Origin: Candidatus Methylacidiphilum fumarolicum
GTDB lineage: Bacteria; Verrucomicrobiota; Verrucomicrobiia; Methylacidiphilales; Methylacidiphilaceae
DNA: 64,000 nt
Direction of reading: 5' to 3'
NCBI RefSeq assembly: GCF_949774925.1
Contig: NZ_OX458932.1
Coordinates: 434,001 to 498,000, forward strand
Under the pieces are notes generated by a model. The model did no database searches and was not told the DNA's origin. It saw only the letters and a program-made list of their open reading frames with translations. Positions 8,400 through 17,489 of this stretch are shown here, piece by piece. Each line of letters opens with the position of its first letter. The stretch's first letter is position 1. The translations under genes and the position numbers were made by a program.

Positions 8400-9342
8400 T
8401 ATTGCTTTCTCCTTCTTTGTGGGTTGTTTTGGTTAAATAGGTAGTGCAATATCCAAGGCCAGTACCTGCATCAGCTCCAAACTGGAAAAGATAATTTTTT
8501 TCTTTAATTTTTTTTTCAAGAACTTCAATAGGTTTGAAAGAATTCTCATTTCTTGATGGTCCTTTCCGAACTATGCTGTAGAAAGCTGTTTCAGATGGAA
8601 CATTTTCCTGATTAAATAAAGCCCCACTTTCTGCCGTACCCGTCTTGTCATTTATTTTTACATGTTGTGCTATTTCACATGCTGACTGCGTAAAAAAGCT
8701 CATCATGCTGTCACTCACAATAACGAGTCGATTTCCTATTTCCTTCCAAATAGGATCAATAGAAACAAGATCAACAGGAAGCTGATTTACAAACGCTTTG
8801 ATTATTTCTTCGGAGTCCTCTTGGGTTTTTTCAAAGATATATTCTTCAAGAATTACTTTTTCTTTTCCTCCTTCGTTAATGCAGAGACAGCTTTCTTTTT
8901 TAAACAAAGCCTTATTGTCACTAAGTTGAATGGAATCTAGAATTGTCTGTCCGGTATCCCGACAGTAACGTTTCAGTATCAGCGGACAAGTGATCCAACC
9001 AAAACAGCCTTTTGGGGATCGAATAGGAAATAGGAGAAGTTTTGCTTCCGAAAATTGAAGCATCCCTCCTTTTTCCTCTGTTCCAAAAAGATCTTTTCCT
9101 TCAGTATTTCTTTGATAAATGTGTTCCTTAATCTCAGCATCATTGCTTTGATAAGTGTTTTCATTAATCTCAATCCATTCATCAGCAAATACGCCTTTTA
9201 AAGCACTTCCTGGAATAATAGGAAATGCTGTATGCCGTTCTCTAATGATGGGTAAGTCAATGGCTCCGACTGATCCACCAGAGCCAACGTGGAGAGAAGT
9301 ACGAGTAAAAAGATAAATTATTGCGCTTTCACTGGTTGCCAT
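8392..9342 (-). CDS. cmr4: Cmr4, backbone RAMP and target-RNA cleaving subunit
   Basis: Cmr4 repeats along the crRNA to form the backbone and cuts target RNA at 6-nt intervals. The N-terminal signature is intact: TRTSLHVGSGGSVGAIDLP, then IIRERHTAFPIIPGSALKG. Asp29 in this loop corresponds to the catalytic Asp of the family, so target cleavage should be functional. The C-terminal glycine-rich loop is FGADAGTGLGYC. Length 316 aa, normal. AGGAG lies 9 bp before the ATG. The 97-bp gap from cmr3 is the longest inside the operon. Confidence 0.95.
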   Translation of the reverse strand: MATSESAIIYLFTRTSLHVGSGGSVGAIDLPIIRERHTAFPIIPGSALKGVFADEWIEINENTYQSNDAEIKEHIYQRNTEGKDLFGTEEKGGMLQFSEAKLLLFPIRSPKGCFGWITCPLILKRYCRDTGQTILDSIQLSDNKALFKKESCLCINEGGKEKVILEEYIFEKTQEDSEEIIKAFVNQLPVDLVSIDPIWKEIGNRLVIVSDSMMSFFTQSACEIAQHVKINDKTGTAESGALFNQENVPSETAFYSIVRKGPSRNENSFKPIEVLEKKIKEKNYLFQFGADAGTGLGYCTTYLTKTTHKEGESNNG

Positions 9343-9410
9343 TGCTTTATCTCCTGCTTTTATTTTTTTTCAAGACTAATATCATGAAGATTTTTAAAAT
9401 GTCTTTCATA

Positions 9411-9438
9411 AGGATGTCCGTGGACATTCCTCTTTTTT
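9411..9438 (+). terminator. Hairpin followed by T tract, antisense to the cmr operon
   Basis: AGGATGTCC at 9411-9419 and GGACATTCCT at 9422-9431 form a near-perfect stem with a tiny loop, followed on the plus strand by a run of T (9433-9440). It has the form of a Rho-independent terminator, but for plus-strand transcription, while the genes on both sides are minus-strand. It may stop antisense transcripts, or be a processing or attenuation hairpin between cmr3 and cmr4 in the sense RNA. Function is inferred. Confidence 0.4.
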
Positions 9439-9439
9439 T

Positions 9440-10738
9440 TCATGTAAACTCAAAGTAATCCCAAGTGCCACAAAGCCCTAAACCAAAGCCTTTTTCCCCA
9501 TAATAATCCGATCGGCATCTTTCATGGAGGGCTTGAAACAGAGATTTTGTATCCTCTTCTTTTTCTGTCTCAAAATAGTAGACAGAGCCTGGAGGAACGG
9601 CCAATAAGGTGGGTCTAGGTCCTTTCTCTAAAACTTCCCAACCTCCAATTATAATTGGTTTACCAATGCGCGCTGCGACAAGAGTTGCCTTAATAGGCGG
9701 GGCTTCGTCTTTTGAAGGATCATATTTCCATTCACGATCGCTTCTGCGCTGCTTTCGGAACACCCGCCTCTTTTCTTTGTCAATAGCGCGCAAAAGCACA
9801 TTTTCTTTTTGTTTTTGAGGATCGATCCAACCAGGAAGCCATCCTTGACTAAAGATCGCTGGACTAAGAAGAACCCATTTAAGTCGCGTTGTCTTTAGAT
9901 CATTGACATCAAGGGAAGGGAAGAGGAGTGGTTCTTTGACCTTTTCTACTTTAAAGAATCGATCTTCGCCACCTACAGTAATTGTTTCTTGATTGAGACA
10001 TTCGATAGGGCTCTCATCTGGATTCTGAAGTTTATAGAAGGGCGGATCATTGATAGAAAAACACAATCTTATGCCTTCTCTAAGTCTTAAATGTTCAGCA
10101 GCAAAAAGTTTACTTTCTTCGACAGTTTGAGTTTCTGGATTAATTCCAATCCCAATTCTATATTCTGAGTCCCAAAGCTCTTTGTCCCCGCTGCATTCAC
10201 TAGAATTTATCTCATTTAATTTGTCTTCTAAGTAGTATTTATAAAACTCAGAAGAGACGAAGGATGGCGGTCTTACTTTAGAAGGTGGATCTTGAGAAAC
10301 AACAGGGTATCGAAGCGGATTGGGTAAATTGGACTTACATTCAGATAAATTAAACATTTCTGTTTGCTTTAGAGGTCTTAATAGCTTTGAGGGTTTTAAT
10401 GACCTGTTGTTTTCTTGATGAATGCACCAAGAGATGTCTAAAGGGGTAGGGAAAAAAAGCCTGTGTTCCTTTCGATCCACTGGGAAAGGACCTTTGATAT
10501 GCAGCCAATTGTAAGCCTCTGTTCCTATTTTGCCTTGAGATTTGCCTCTTCGTTCGTAGCCATTCTTTTTTTCTGTGGGGGTTAAACCCGAGAGGGAAAG
10601 CAAAGCAGAACGTATAGCCGAATGGATTGTCAACGGTAGAGGCCACCGAGCTCCTCGACCATAACTACTCCCAGCAGCCAGAGGTTTGCTATCACGGAAA
10701 AAGCAGGTGTCAAAAGGAATAAGATCAAAAGTTGTCAT
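9440..10738 (-). CDS. cmr3: Cmr3, crRNA 5'-handle-binding RAMP
   Basis: Cmr3 pairs with Cas10 and holds the crRNA 5' handle. The start MTTFDLIPFDTCFFRDSKPL is the classic Cmr3 opening (FRDxRPF-type motif), followed by GRGARWPLPLTIHSAIRSALL and a C-terminal GLGLCGTW loop. I place the start at the ATG at 10738 (432 aa) rather than the open extension to 10810, because 10738 matches the family start and overlaps the cas10 stop as ATGA, a typical coupling signal. Confidence 0.93.
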   Translation of the reverse strand: MTTFDLIPFDTCFFRDSKPLAAGSSYGRGARWPLPLTIHSAIRSALLSLSGLTPTEKKNGYERRGKSQGKIGTEAYNWLHIKGPFPVDRKEHRLFFPTPLDISWCIHQENNRSLKPSKLLRPLKQTEMFNLSECKSNLPNPLRYPVVSQDPPSKVRPPSFVSSEFYKYYLEDKLNEINSSECSGDKELWDSEYRIGIGINPETQTVEESKLFAAEHLRLREGIRLCFSINDPPFYKLQNPDESPIECLNQETITVGGEDRFFKVEKVKEPLLFPSLDVNDLKTTRLKWVLLSPAIFSQGWLPGWIDPQKQKENVLLRAIDKEKRRVFRKQRRSDREWKYDPSKDEAPPIKATLVAARIGKPIIIGGWEVLEKGPRPTLLAVPPGSVYYFETEKEEDTKSLFQALHERCRSDYYGEKGFGLGLCGTWDYFEFT

Positions 10739-13731
10739 CCAATGGCTCCTTTCGTTTTGAAGAATGCGAAGGTGATAAGTGGACCAAGAAAATCGTGGAG
10801 TTTTGTACAATGGTCTAAGTAGTTAGATAAGACTTTAATAAGTATTTCTTTGCCTTTGGAATCATTGGTTTTTTCCTCTTTGACTGAAAAATGTTGATCC
10901 ACTGCGAAACGGATGTCGTTTTTAATAATTTCCTTTACTTGCTCATTAAGCTCATCATTTCCATACTGAAAATAGCAAGAAACAAGTTCAGCGATTCTGT
11001 AGGGGAGTTTTCCAGAAATTCGATTATTTTCATAGAGTTCTTGGAGCTCATTGAGGATTTCTAGAGGAAAAGAGGTTTCTTTTTCTTCTTCTTTAGAATG
11101 GTTCCATTTAGATCCCCATTGGGCAATCTCTCCCGAACGTTTAAATAGATTAACAACAAAAGCTGACTTGCCATATCCAGAAGATTTGGCAATTTCTAAG
11201 GCATTTTTGGCTTCTTCAACTAAATTTTGTAAAGGGCTATGAATATGCCCAATGGCAATTCCTGCAGAAATATCTGCATTCTTGCCCATGAGAAGAAGAG
11301 GATAGCCTTGAGGAAGAAACTTATCGACTGATTCACACTTCCACATTTCTTTCCATCCTTCCCATTTCCCATCAATACTAACGAAACCCCACTGGTGCGG
11401 TGGGGCTTTAAGTGCTCCATAAAAACTCTCTGAGAGAGTGGGATCACCGCGAAAAGCTTTTCTTAAAACATAGGCACATTGTAATGCCTTTTCAGCTGGG
11501 AGCATGGCCAGAATATCATCCCCTCCAGAATAAATAAGCTGGCCATAATGTTGGTGGACGATGGATGGGGCAAGATAGAGAGAGAAATTGGCTAGGGCGC
11601 TGCTTAATTCTATATGATAACTAGGAAACAAGGGCCTTTTGGTTTTTAGAATTTGTTGAAGCTCTAAGAGTTGTTGATTATTAAAGTATTCCTTAGCTTC
11701 TTTGGAAAGCTGAGTATGAAAACAAGGAGATTTCTCTCCGCTTAGCCATTTACCCATAGAATCCCCATCCATAGCTAAAATGGCTATGTAAGGAGTAGGC
11801 TCAGAATTTAATCTTTTTTGAAGTGTTTTAAGATGTCGGAGTGCATTTTCTGAATTTTCACGTTTTCTTGAAGTTGGATTTTTATCTTTATATCTATCTT
11901 CTTTATATTCCTCTTTAAGACGTCTAAGTTCAGAGGTGAAACAGAAAGAGGGATATTCTTTAAGGAATTCTTCCGGGCTCTGAAATTTTTTCTCATCTAT
12001 TTTTATTTCTTCTATTTCACCGTTTTCATAGGCCTTCTGAAGTGATTGAACAAAATCATTACAATATTTGTTAATATCATGATCTTTATCTAATTGTTTT
12101 AGAAGAACTTCTTTAACCCAGGAATTAGCAGCAACATCTGGGACAGATTCAAATATTTTAGGCTTGAAAGATAAATTGGCATTTTTGTAAGTCTTTTTTA
12201 AATAAGCTTCATCCCAAATTCTTTTAATAATATTGATGGCTCCTAACCTTTCACCTTCCTTAAACGTGTGCTTGATCTTATCATGCAAGCTCTTTTGCCA
12301 GTTTTCATCCCCAATACACTCCTCTTTGCCTGAATACATGTCCTTAGGCACTCCAAAACGGCTTCGAAATTCGTTGGAATTGGGATCTCCAAAAAATTTG
12401 AAATCACGAATGTTTCTTCGACCTTCATGAAGGAAATCAGTCATTGCATAATGAGCTGACCAACAGAATCCAATATTCTCAATGATAGGATGACCTTCAT
12501 TGTCATACTTATAATTACGAGGATCTCTGTCTTCCTTGGGAATATTAAGCGCACATTGATATACATCGTCTAGATCTTTAGCAGAATCGCTAGCAGGAAG
12601 TTGCTTAAACAAAGCAATTGCTTTGTTAACATCTTTTTCCCATGGATAGACCTGCCAAGAAATGAAAAGAAAATCTTCGATTTGGTCATTCCATCTTTTT
12701 TGAATGTTATCATTCCATTCGATGCCTTTTTCCTTTGTTAAATACTCAACACAATATTTGCTAATTTCTTCTAGCTTATTTTGTAGTTCTTTTTCAATGG
12801 ATTGTGAAAGAACTTCTGCTTTGTCATCAGGGATAAGAGCAAGGAAGCGATTAGGAAAGTTAGGAGTTAAAATAAGTCCAAGAGGATAGTCAAATTCAGT
12901 GTCCCAGAGAGATTTATTGTCTTTTGTTTTGATCTTGTTATAAAGTTCATCCATGTGCAACCAATCAAAGAGTGGTTGGCCGTAGAGTGCTGGAAATATT
13001 ACAGCATCAGGACCTAAACGATCCGTCAGTGCCTTTATTGCATGAGCAATTAAATAGGAAAGGAGATAGCTACCACTCCATAGGTCTTTTGTTTTTCTGG
13101 CTTGAGCAATGAATTCTTGGACTGGGCCAATTTGGAAAAGTAGAAATGCTGGATTAATTTTGGTGTCAGCCTCATCGATTTTTTCCACACATCCTTGTAG
13201 AGCACTGGTAATTGAACAATGAGTCCAGATAGTGTGATCAGGGATTCTGGTATCTGCAGGCATAAATGCCAAGCTTGGATGTTTCTCTGAGATAAATTTT
13301 TTCCATAGTCGCCAATGAAGAAAAAAATTTGCCCATTCTTTACCAATTCTTTTCTCAAAACCATTAAAGTCTTTGTCATCTATTCCATTGAGATCATATA
13401 TCGGCTGAACTTTAATGACATCGTCTTCAGCTATCTCAGGATTAATAGGGTTTTGAAAGATGAGTTTTCCTCCACCAAGAGTGTGATAGTAAGGTGAATC
13501 TTCATTTCCTTTAAAATCAGCATGTAATACCCTTGGTTTAGGAAAGATCAATCGATCTGCCGATGCAGCAATATGATCAGTAATCTTATCAAATAAAACT
13601 CTTGCTTCTACGTATTCATACCCAGCATGCTGGATAATCTCTTTAGAAATTTCTTCATGTTCCTGGATCTTAAAAGGTTTGGTTGGAGGATCATGAACAA
13701 AAGCAAAAAATTTAGATTTCCAAAAGTTCAT
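10735..13731 (-). CDS. cmr2: Cas10/Cmr2, cyclic oligoadenylate synthase
   Basis: This is the large type III-B subunit, 998 aa. The N-terminus has FVHDPPTKPF with His13-Asp14, the HD nuclease-type start; whether HD is active is uncertain, as many Cmr2 proteins have degenerate HD sites. The first Palm element is AMDGDSMGKW near residue 653; the second Palm has the intact GGDD (about 735-738, in YSGGDDILAML), the site that makes cyclic oligoadenylates from ATP when target RNA binds. This is the signal for Csx1 and Cad1. First gene of the cmr operon; the ATG at 13731 lacks a clear Shine-Dalgarno and is 43 bp from the GACGTC motif. Confidence 0.97.
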   Translation of the reverse strand: MNFWKSKFFAFVHDPPTKPFKIQEHEEISKEIIQHAGYEYVEARVLFDKITDHIAASADRLIFPKPRVLHADFKGNEDSPYYHTLGGGKLIFQNPINPEIAEDDVIKVQPIYDLNGIDDKDFNGFEKRIGKEWANFFLHWRLWKKFISEKHPSLAFMPADTRIPDHTIWTHCSITSALQGCVEKIDEADTKINPAFLLFQIGPVQEFIAQARKTKDLWSGSYLLSYLIAHAIKALTDRLGPDAVIFPALYGQPLFDWLHMDELYNKIKTKDNKSLWDTEFDYPLGLILTPNFPNRFLALIPDDKAEVLSQSIEKELQNKLEEISKYCVEYLTKEKGIEWNDNIQKRWNDQIEDFLFISWQVYPWEKDVNKAIALFKQLPASDSAKDLDDVYQCALNIPKEDRDPRNYKYDNEGHPIIENIGFCWSAHYAMTDFLHEGRRNIRDFKFFGDPNSNEFRSRFGVPKDMYSGKEECIGDENWQKSLHDKIKHTFKEGERLGAINIIKRIWDEAYLKKTYKNANLSFKPKIFESVPDVAANSWVKEVLLKQLDKDHDINKYCNDFVQSLQKAYENGEIEEIKIDEKKFQSPEEFLKEYPSFCFTSELRRLKEEYKEDRYKDKNPTSRKRENSENALRHLKTLQKRLNSEPTPYIAILAMDGDSMGKWLSGEKSPCFHTQLSKEAKEYFNNQQLLELQQILKTKRPLFPSYHIELSSALANFSLYLAPSIVHQHYGQLIYSGGDDILAMLPAEKALQCAYVLRKAFRGDPTLSESFYGALKAPPHQWGFVSIDGKWEGWKEMWKCESVDKFLPQGYPLLLMGKNADISAGIAIGHIHSPLQNLVEEAKNALEIAKSSGYGKSAFVVNLFKRSGEIAQWGSKWNHSKEEEKETSFPLEILNELQELYENNRISGKLPYRIAELVSCYFQYGNDELNEQVKEIIKNDIRFAVDQHFSVKEEKTNDSKGKEILIKVLSNYLDHCTKLHDFLGPLITFAFFKTKGAIG

Positions 13732-13762
13732 GGTGGTAGTTTAGAAAGAAATAACGATTGAG

Positions 13763-13789
13763 AAAAGTGTAGAGACGTCTTTGGACGTC
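13763..13789 (-). promoter_or_regulatory. GACGTC tandem motif upstream of cas10
   Basis: Minus-strand order: GACGTC (13789-13784), 4 bp, GACGTC (13779-13774), then TCTAC and ACTTTT (13768-13763). Both hexamers are perfect palindromes and start exactly 10 bp apart. The near hexamer is 43 bp from the cas10 ATG. It matches the sites at 2411-2438 and 19012-19037 in order and spacing. Confidence 0.6.
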
Positions 13790-13975
13790 CCAAGAAAAAT
13801 AATGCAAACCCAATTGCATATTAATGTGCTAGCTTTTAAACTTAAATTAAAAAATTAGCAATATTTTTTTTGGTATATCAAATTAAAAATAAAGATGGCT
13901 TGCCTATGAGTATTAAAGAAACTTAAAGAAACTTAATCTTTTAGGCTATGGGAAAAAAGGTCCTCGCCATCTTCT

Positions 13976-14188
13976 TTACATATAGTTTTTGATCGAGCCT
14001 TTTTGTCTGGAATCAATAGAGCCAATGACAATCATCTGGATTTGACGTGGTAATTTTGAGAAGCCTTGAAAAATAGAGGTTCTAAGGGTCTCTAGATATG
14101 AATTTTTTCCAAAGTAAATGTCGCTCTTTTCTGTTAGGGTTCTATTGTTAAATAGAAAGGTTATACCCGTGGAAGTTTTAGTCCTCTC
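13976..14188 (-). pseudogene. Unrecognised open-frame tail behind an in-frame stop
   Basis: A minus-strand frame without stops runs 70 codons and ends at 13976; it includes SDIYFGKNSYLETLRTSIF and KLPRQIQMIVIGSIDSRQKG. The composition looks protein-like, and the frame continues upstream beyond a TAG at 14189-14191 (KPIIDGI before it), so this is probably the end of a decayed gene. No ATG is well placed. The IxF...DSR pattern faintly recalls OmpA-like domains, but that is too weak to assign. Confidence 0.3.
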
Positions 14189-14639
14189 CTATATCCCATC
14201 AATTATTGGCTTTTGGTTTAGAGTTAACCAGCCTATTTCCGAAAGATAGCCCGAAGGCTCTTTATTAATTAAGAAAGGGTATTGTTATACTTTTTGTTTT
14301 ATTTGCCAAGTCCAGTAGATTTTGCAGCAAATGAAACTAAGAGCTGATAAAGTAGCTTAGAAGTATAACCAAAAGGGATGCGGCGGCTATAACTTAATTG
14401 TCTATGAGTAGTGGAGATAGAGCGTAGGAATATGATTGAGAAGGAGCGGGAGGGATAATCTAAAGAAAATTGCAAGAAGACTGATTGTACAGCATGATAT
14501 CTCAGCTTCCAGAAGAGTAAAAAAGCTGATCATTAAATTGAGAATACAGAACTTTACCTTTAGAATCTCAATGATCACTAGTTTATTTATCTAACTTGAG
14601 ATCCATAGAATGGGTCACGACTCTTTGCTAGAGAAGTTA

Positions 14640-15340
14640 ATAGCTTTACGTTACTGAAAACATGGATGCCTAGGCTGGAGGCTTGCAAAAAAAGTAGGAG
14701 AAGCTCATATTTTCCCAGGAGTCGATTCAGCCCCAGAGGGATCTTGGGACAAAGACAAACGACTGGTTCGTCATTGACAGAGAGAAAGGCTCAATCAGAT
14801 CGACTGGAGGCATCCCTCTACCTTGGGAACGTCTTCGAAAACGTCCGAGCTTGCTCCATTTGGTGGCTAAGAGAGTCGTCATTTCATAGGTCAGGAAGCA
14901 GATCAGAGGAAAAAGCCGGAGAACGGGTTCGACAAAAGAGCCGGGGAGAAGCGAGAGAGGTTGAACGTGTCGTTCGGAGCATTTGGGGCAATGGTCGGAG
15001 ACAAAGCGGAAGAGGTTTGTATCGGATAGCTGGAAGAGCAGGCAAGGACGTTGATACCAAGTCTGAGAGACCACTGGTGCGGCGGTATTGTGAAAAAGAC
15101 CCTGGGTGAGCTGTGGAATGAGTGAGTCAGCTGGGCCTTCTGCTATCGGGAGGAAAACTCGCCGTTTTGAGCTTCTTGATTGGGTCTTGACGAAATGGAT
15201 GAAGAACCACGGCTTGGCCTTTTTGAGTCAGAAGGTCGTTGTATACGGAAAGGAATGGACGGGAAGCAATCAAAGCGTGGAGCGGGAAGCTCTGGTAGGA
15301 TGGAGAATCTGCTAAAAGGCTGGAAGTCTGCGAGCCGATG
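14640..15340. other. GC-richer decayed island between cas10 and cad1
   Basis: This ~700-bp stretch is visibly richer in G/C than the AT-rich sequence on both sides and has several moderately long open frames on both strands, none with a recognisable domain or a sensible start. It resembles the style of the decayed TnpB-like island at 19.4-21.5 kb, suggesting mobile-element debris. The rest of 13,740-15,590 is AT-rich and shows no gene that I can support apart from the 13,976-14,188 fragment. Confidence 0.3.
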
Positions 15341-15593
15341 AGACTACAATAAAACTTTTCTCCGTGATGCGCAAAACTCTATTCCCAGAGCCGTCAGGCT
15401 TGGATGGAGTAGTTCATGGAATGCAAACTTGTGTGGATTGAAAGAATGCAATAATCCACAAGAAGCAGCCCTAAGATAAGGTATTATTGCGTTGAGAATA
15501 CTTACTAACACAGCAAATGAGGTTTGTTACTCCACCTCTCACCTTTCCTCAAGGATTTAAGGCGAATTTAATGCAATATGAAAAAAAAAAGTT

Positions 15594-17480
15594 TTAAGAA
15601 GGCTCATTAAAGAGAGCAAGGTTGGTTGGAGTGAGTAGGTTTTTTTGTATTTTGTGAATCAGCTCTGTTCGAAGCTGATGGGGGAGAAAAGCTATCTGAC
15701 AAGCGTGGTTTAAGAGTTTGAGGATATCGAGCCGACGGATCCCAGGACAAAGCTCAGCCAAAAATAAGAGATTATCCGTTAAGCTGCCCTTACTAATACC
15801 AATGTTATCAGTGTTGACCGTAACATAGACGCCCCGATTTAGGTATTCTTTTAATGGATATGTGTTCTTGTTGTTTTCCATGGGCTTAAATCCATGGATT
15901 TGATAATTGGCTAATGGACACATTTCGATTCCAATATGTCGGTCAATAACAGTGTTCAGCAGATCTTGAGATTTCAAAAGATGAAGTGCATGCCCGATCC
16001 TTCTGGCATGGAGTCGAAAAATTGCTTGCCATATTCCCTCAACGTCATCGATTTCACCAGCGTGGGCTGTAACAGCAAGTCCGCAGCGGTGAACAGGGAC
16101 AAAATCTTCTGCAAAGTAAGAAGCACGAGTTTTGGGGCTTTCAAGGCCAGCTAGGTCCACTCCGACCACGCCACAATAACTTTCTTTTGGTGGAAAATGT
16201 TGCGCAGCTGTAACGGCAAGGGATAAATGACGACTAATATCCGAAAGATCTCCTTTATCCTTGCGAGTGACAATGATGATGAGATTAACATGACAGTAAG
16301 TGTCAGCACCTTGATTCTCATTCATGCATTGCTGGAAATGATCGCGAATTTCGCAAAGAACAGTCCAAGCAGATCTTCCTTTGGAGATATTAGTGTAATT
16401 GTTAGGAGAAGTTCGAATTTCTGCATACACAACACGGTCTTTTTGAAGAGCTTGGTATAAAAGTCTGCATTGTTCTTTAAGACACCCAGGGTCCTTAAGA
16501 AGATCGGTTCCTGTAGCCCTACCTAATTCCATGTATGTTTCAAGGCCAATAGGCTTAGCTGGCCGAGGCCAGCCCTCAGGTAAAGGTGGCTCTAAAAGAT
16601 GAGGCAGTGAGGAGGGAGCTTCTGCGCTTGAGCGAACCTGCGCTAGCAACTCTCCATGTGTGGCAAAGCCGCCCAAATGACAGTGCAGTTCTACCTTTGG
16701 AAGCTTTTCGATCCATTCTTTGTCTCTTTTAGGATCCAAGGGCTCATTCAACCAATCGAGTTCTTTGGGAGTCCAACGGGCTAAAACTGGAAAAGGTAGC
16801 TCTGAAAGCCGGCCCCAATTGTAATGGATCCGGAGAGAATAGTCTTGAACTTCGTTAATTTTTTCCTGTAATTTTCGGTCAGCCACTGTAGCGAGATATA
16901 ATCGAGGTTTTCTCTCAATCTCGTTCAGTGGAAATTCTTCGAATGACAGCTTTTTTAGTTGTGTCCATCCCTTTTCATTGCCCAGGGAAACAAACTTAAT
17001 TTTGTTAGTCTTTAAGGCTTCTTTGACTTCTTCCATAGAGGAGGGGAAAGGTTCCTCTGCTAAAACATCAAAGACATATTTAGCTCCAAATAAAGAAGCC
17101 CCTTTAAGGAGAGCCGCGCTCATCGTCTTTCGCCCACTGGCTATACACACATAGACAGTGGCTCTTTGTATATGCTTAAGAAACCACCGATAGAGGACCT
17201 CTTGAAAAAGAAAATAATCCTCCTGACTGCAAATATCTGCGCATTCATCGACTTGGGTAAATGTATAGATGAGGCCAGGAAAATGGATTTTTAGGCACTG
17301 CTCAATATTTTGAAAGCATTCTTCAGCTTCTGGATTACAGGTAGTAAGTAAGTGAACTTCATCAAGCTTTTGGTGGTAGTGATTAACGAAGTAAAGCGCC
17401 TCTACAGCAATGAGCCAGGTTTTGCTAAGGGTACTGCCAAGCGTACATAAAAGCACATTTTTTTGAGGAGAAGAATCCAT
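15594..17480 (-). CDS. cad1: Cad1-type CARF-adenosine deaminase fusion, type III effector
   Basis: The 628-aa protein has an N-terminal CARF domain (start NVLLCTLGSTLSK; ligand motif ASGRKTM at 114-120) and a metal-dependent adenosine deaminase domain from about 259. Deaminase motifs in order: His266/His268 in VELHCHLGG, YAEIRTSP (352-359), VDLAGLE (441-447), His473 and Glu476 in TAHAGE, His497 in RIGHALH, Asp558 in NTDN. These give the zinc ligands and the catalytic Glu. Known family: Cad1 binds cyclic oligoadenylate through CARF and deaminates ATP to ITP to stop phage growth. The canonical second Asp of NTDD is Asn559 here. GAGG for its ATG overlaps the cmr1 stop, so the two genes are translationally coupled. 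The activity here is inferred from the domains. Confidence 0.92.
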   Translation of the reverse strand: MDSSPQKNVLLCTLGSTLSKTWLIAVEALYFVNHYHQKLDEVHLLTTCNPEAEECFQNIEQCLKIHFPGLIYTFTQVDECADICSQEDYFLFQEVLYRWFLKHIQRATVYVCIASGRKTMSAALLKGASLFGAKYVFDVLAEEPFPSSMEEVKEALKTNKIKFVSLGNEKGWTQLKKLSFEEFPLNEIERKPRLYLATVADRKLQEKINEVQDYSLRIHYNWGRLSELPFPVLARWTPKELDWLNEPLDPKRDKEWIEKLPKVELHCHLGGFATHGELLAQVRSSAEAPSSLPHLLEPPLPEGWPRPAKPIGLETYMELGRATGTDLLKDPGCLKEQCRLLYQALQKDRVVYAEIRTSPNNYTNISKGRSAWTVLCEIRDHFQQCMNENQGADTYCHVNLIIIVTRKDKGDLSDISRHLSLAVTAAQHFPPKESYCGVVGVDLAGLESPKTRASYFAEDFVPVHRCGLAVTAHAGEIDDVEGIWQAIFRLHARRIGHALHLLKSQDLLNTVIDRHIGIEMCPLANYQIHGFKPMENNKNTYPLKEYLNRGVYVTVNTDNIGISKGSLTDNLLFLAELCPGIRRLDILKLLNHACQIAFLPHQLRTELIHKIQKNLLTPTNLALFNEPS

Positions 17481-17489
17481 GAATTATCC

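Noticed and set aside
14727-15074. Minus-strand 115-aa open frame
   Set aside because: No recognisable domain or ribosome-binding site; it lies in a GC-richer decayed island where long frames arise by chance on both strands.
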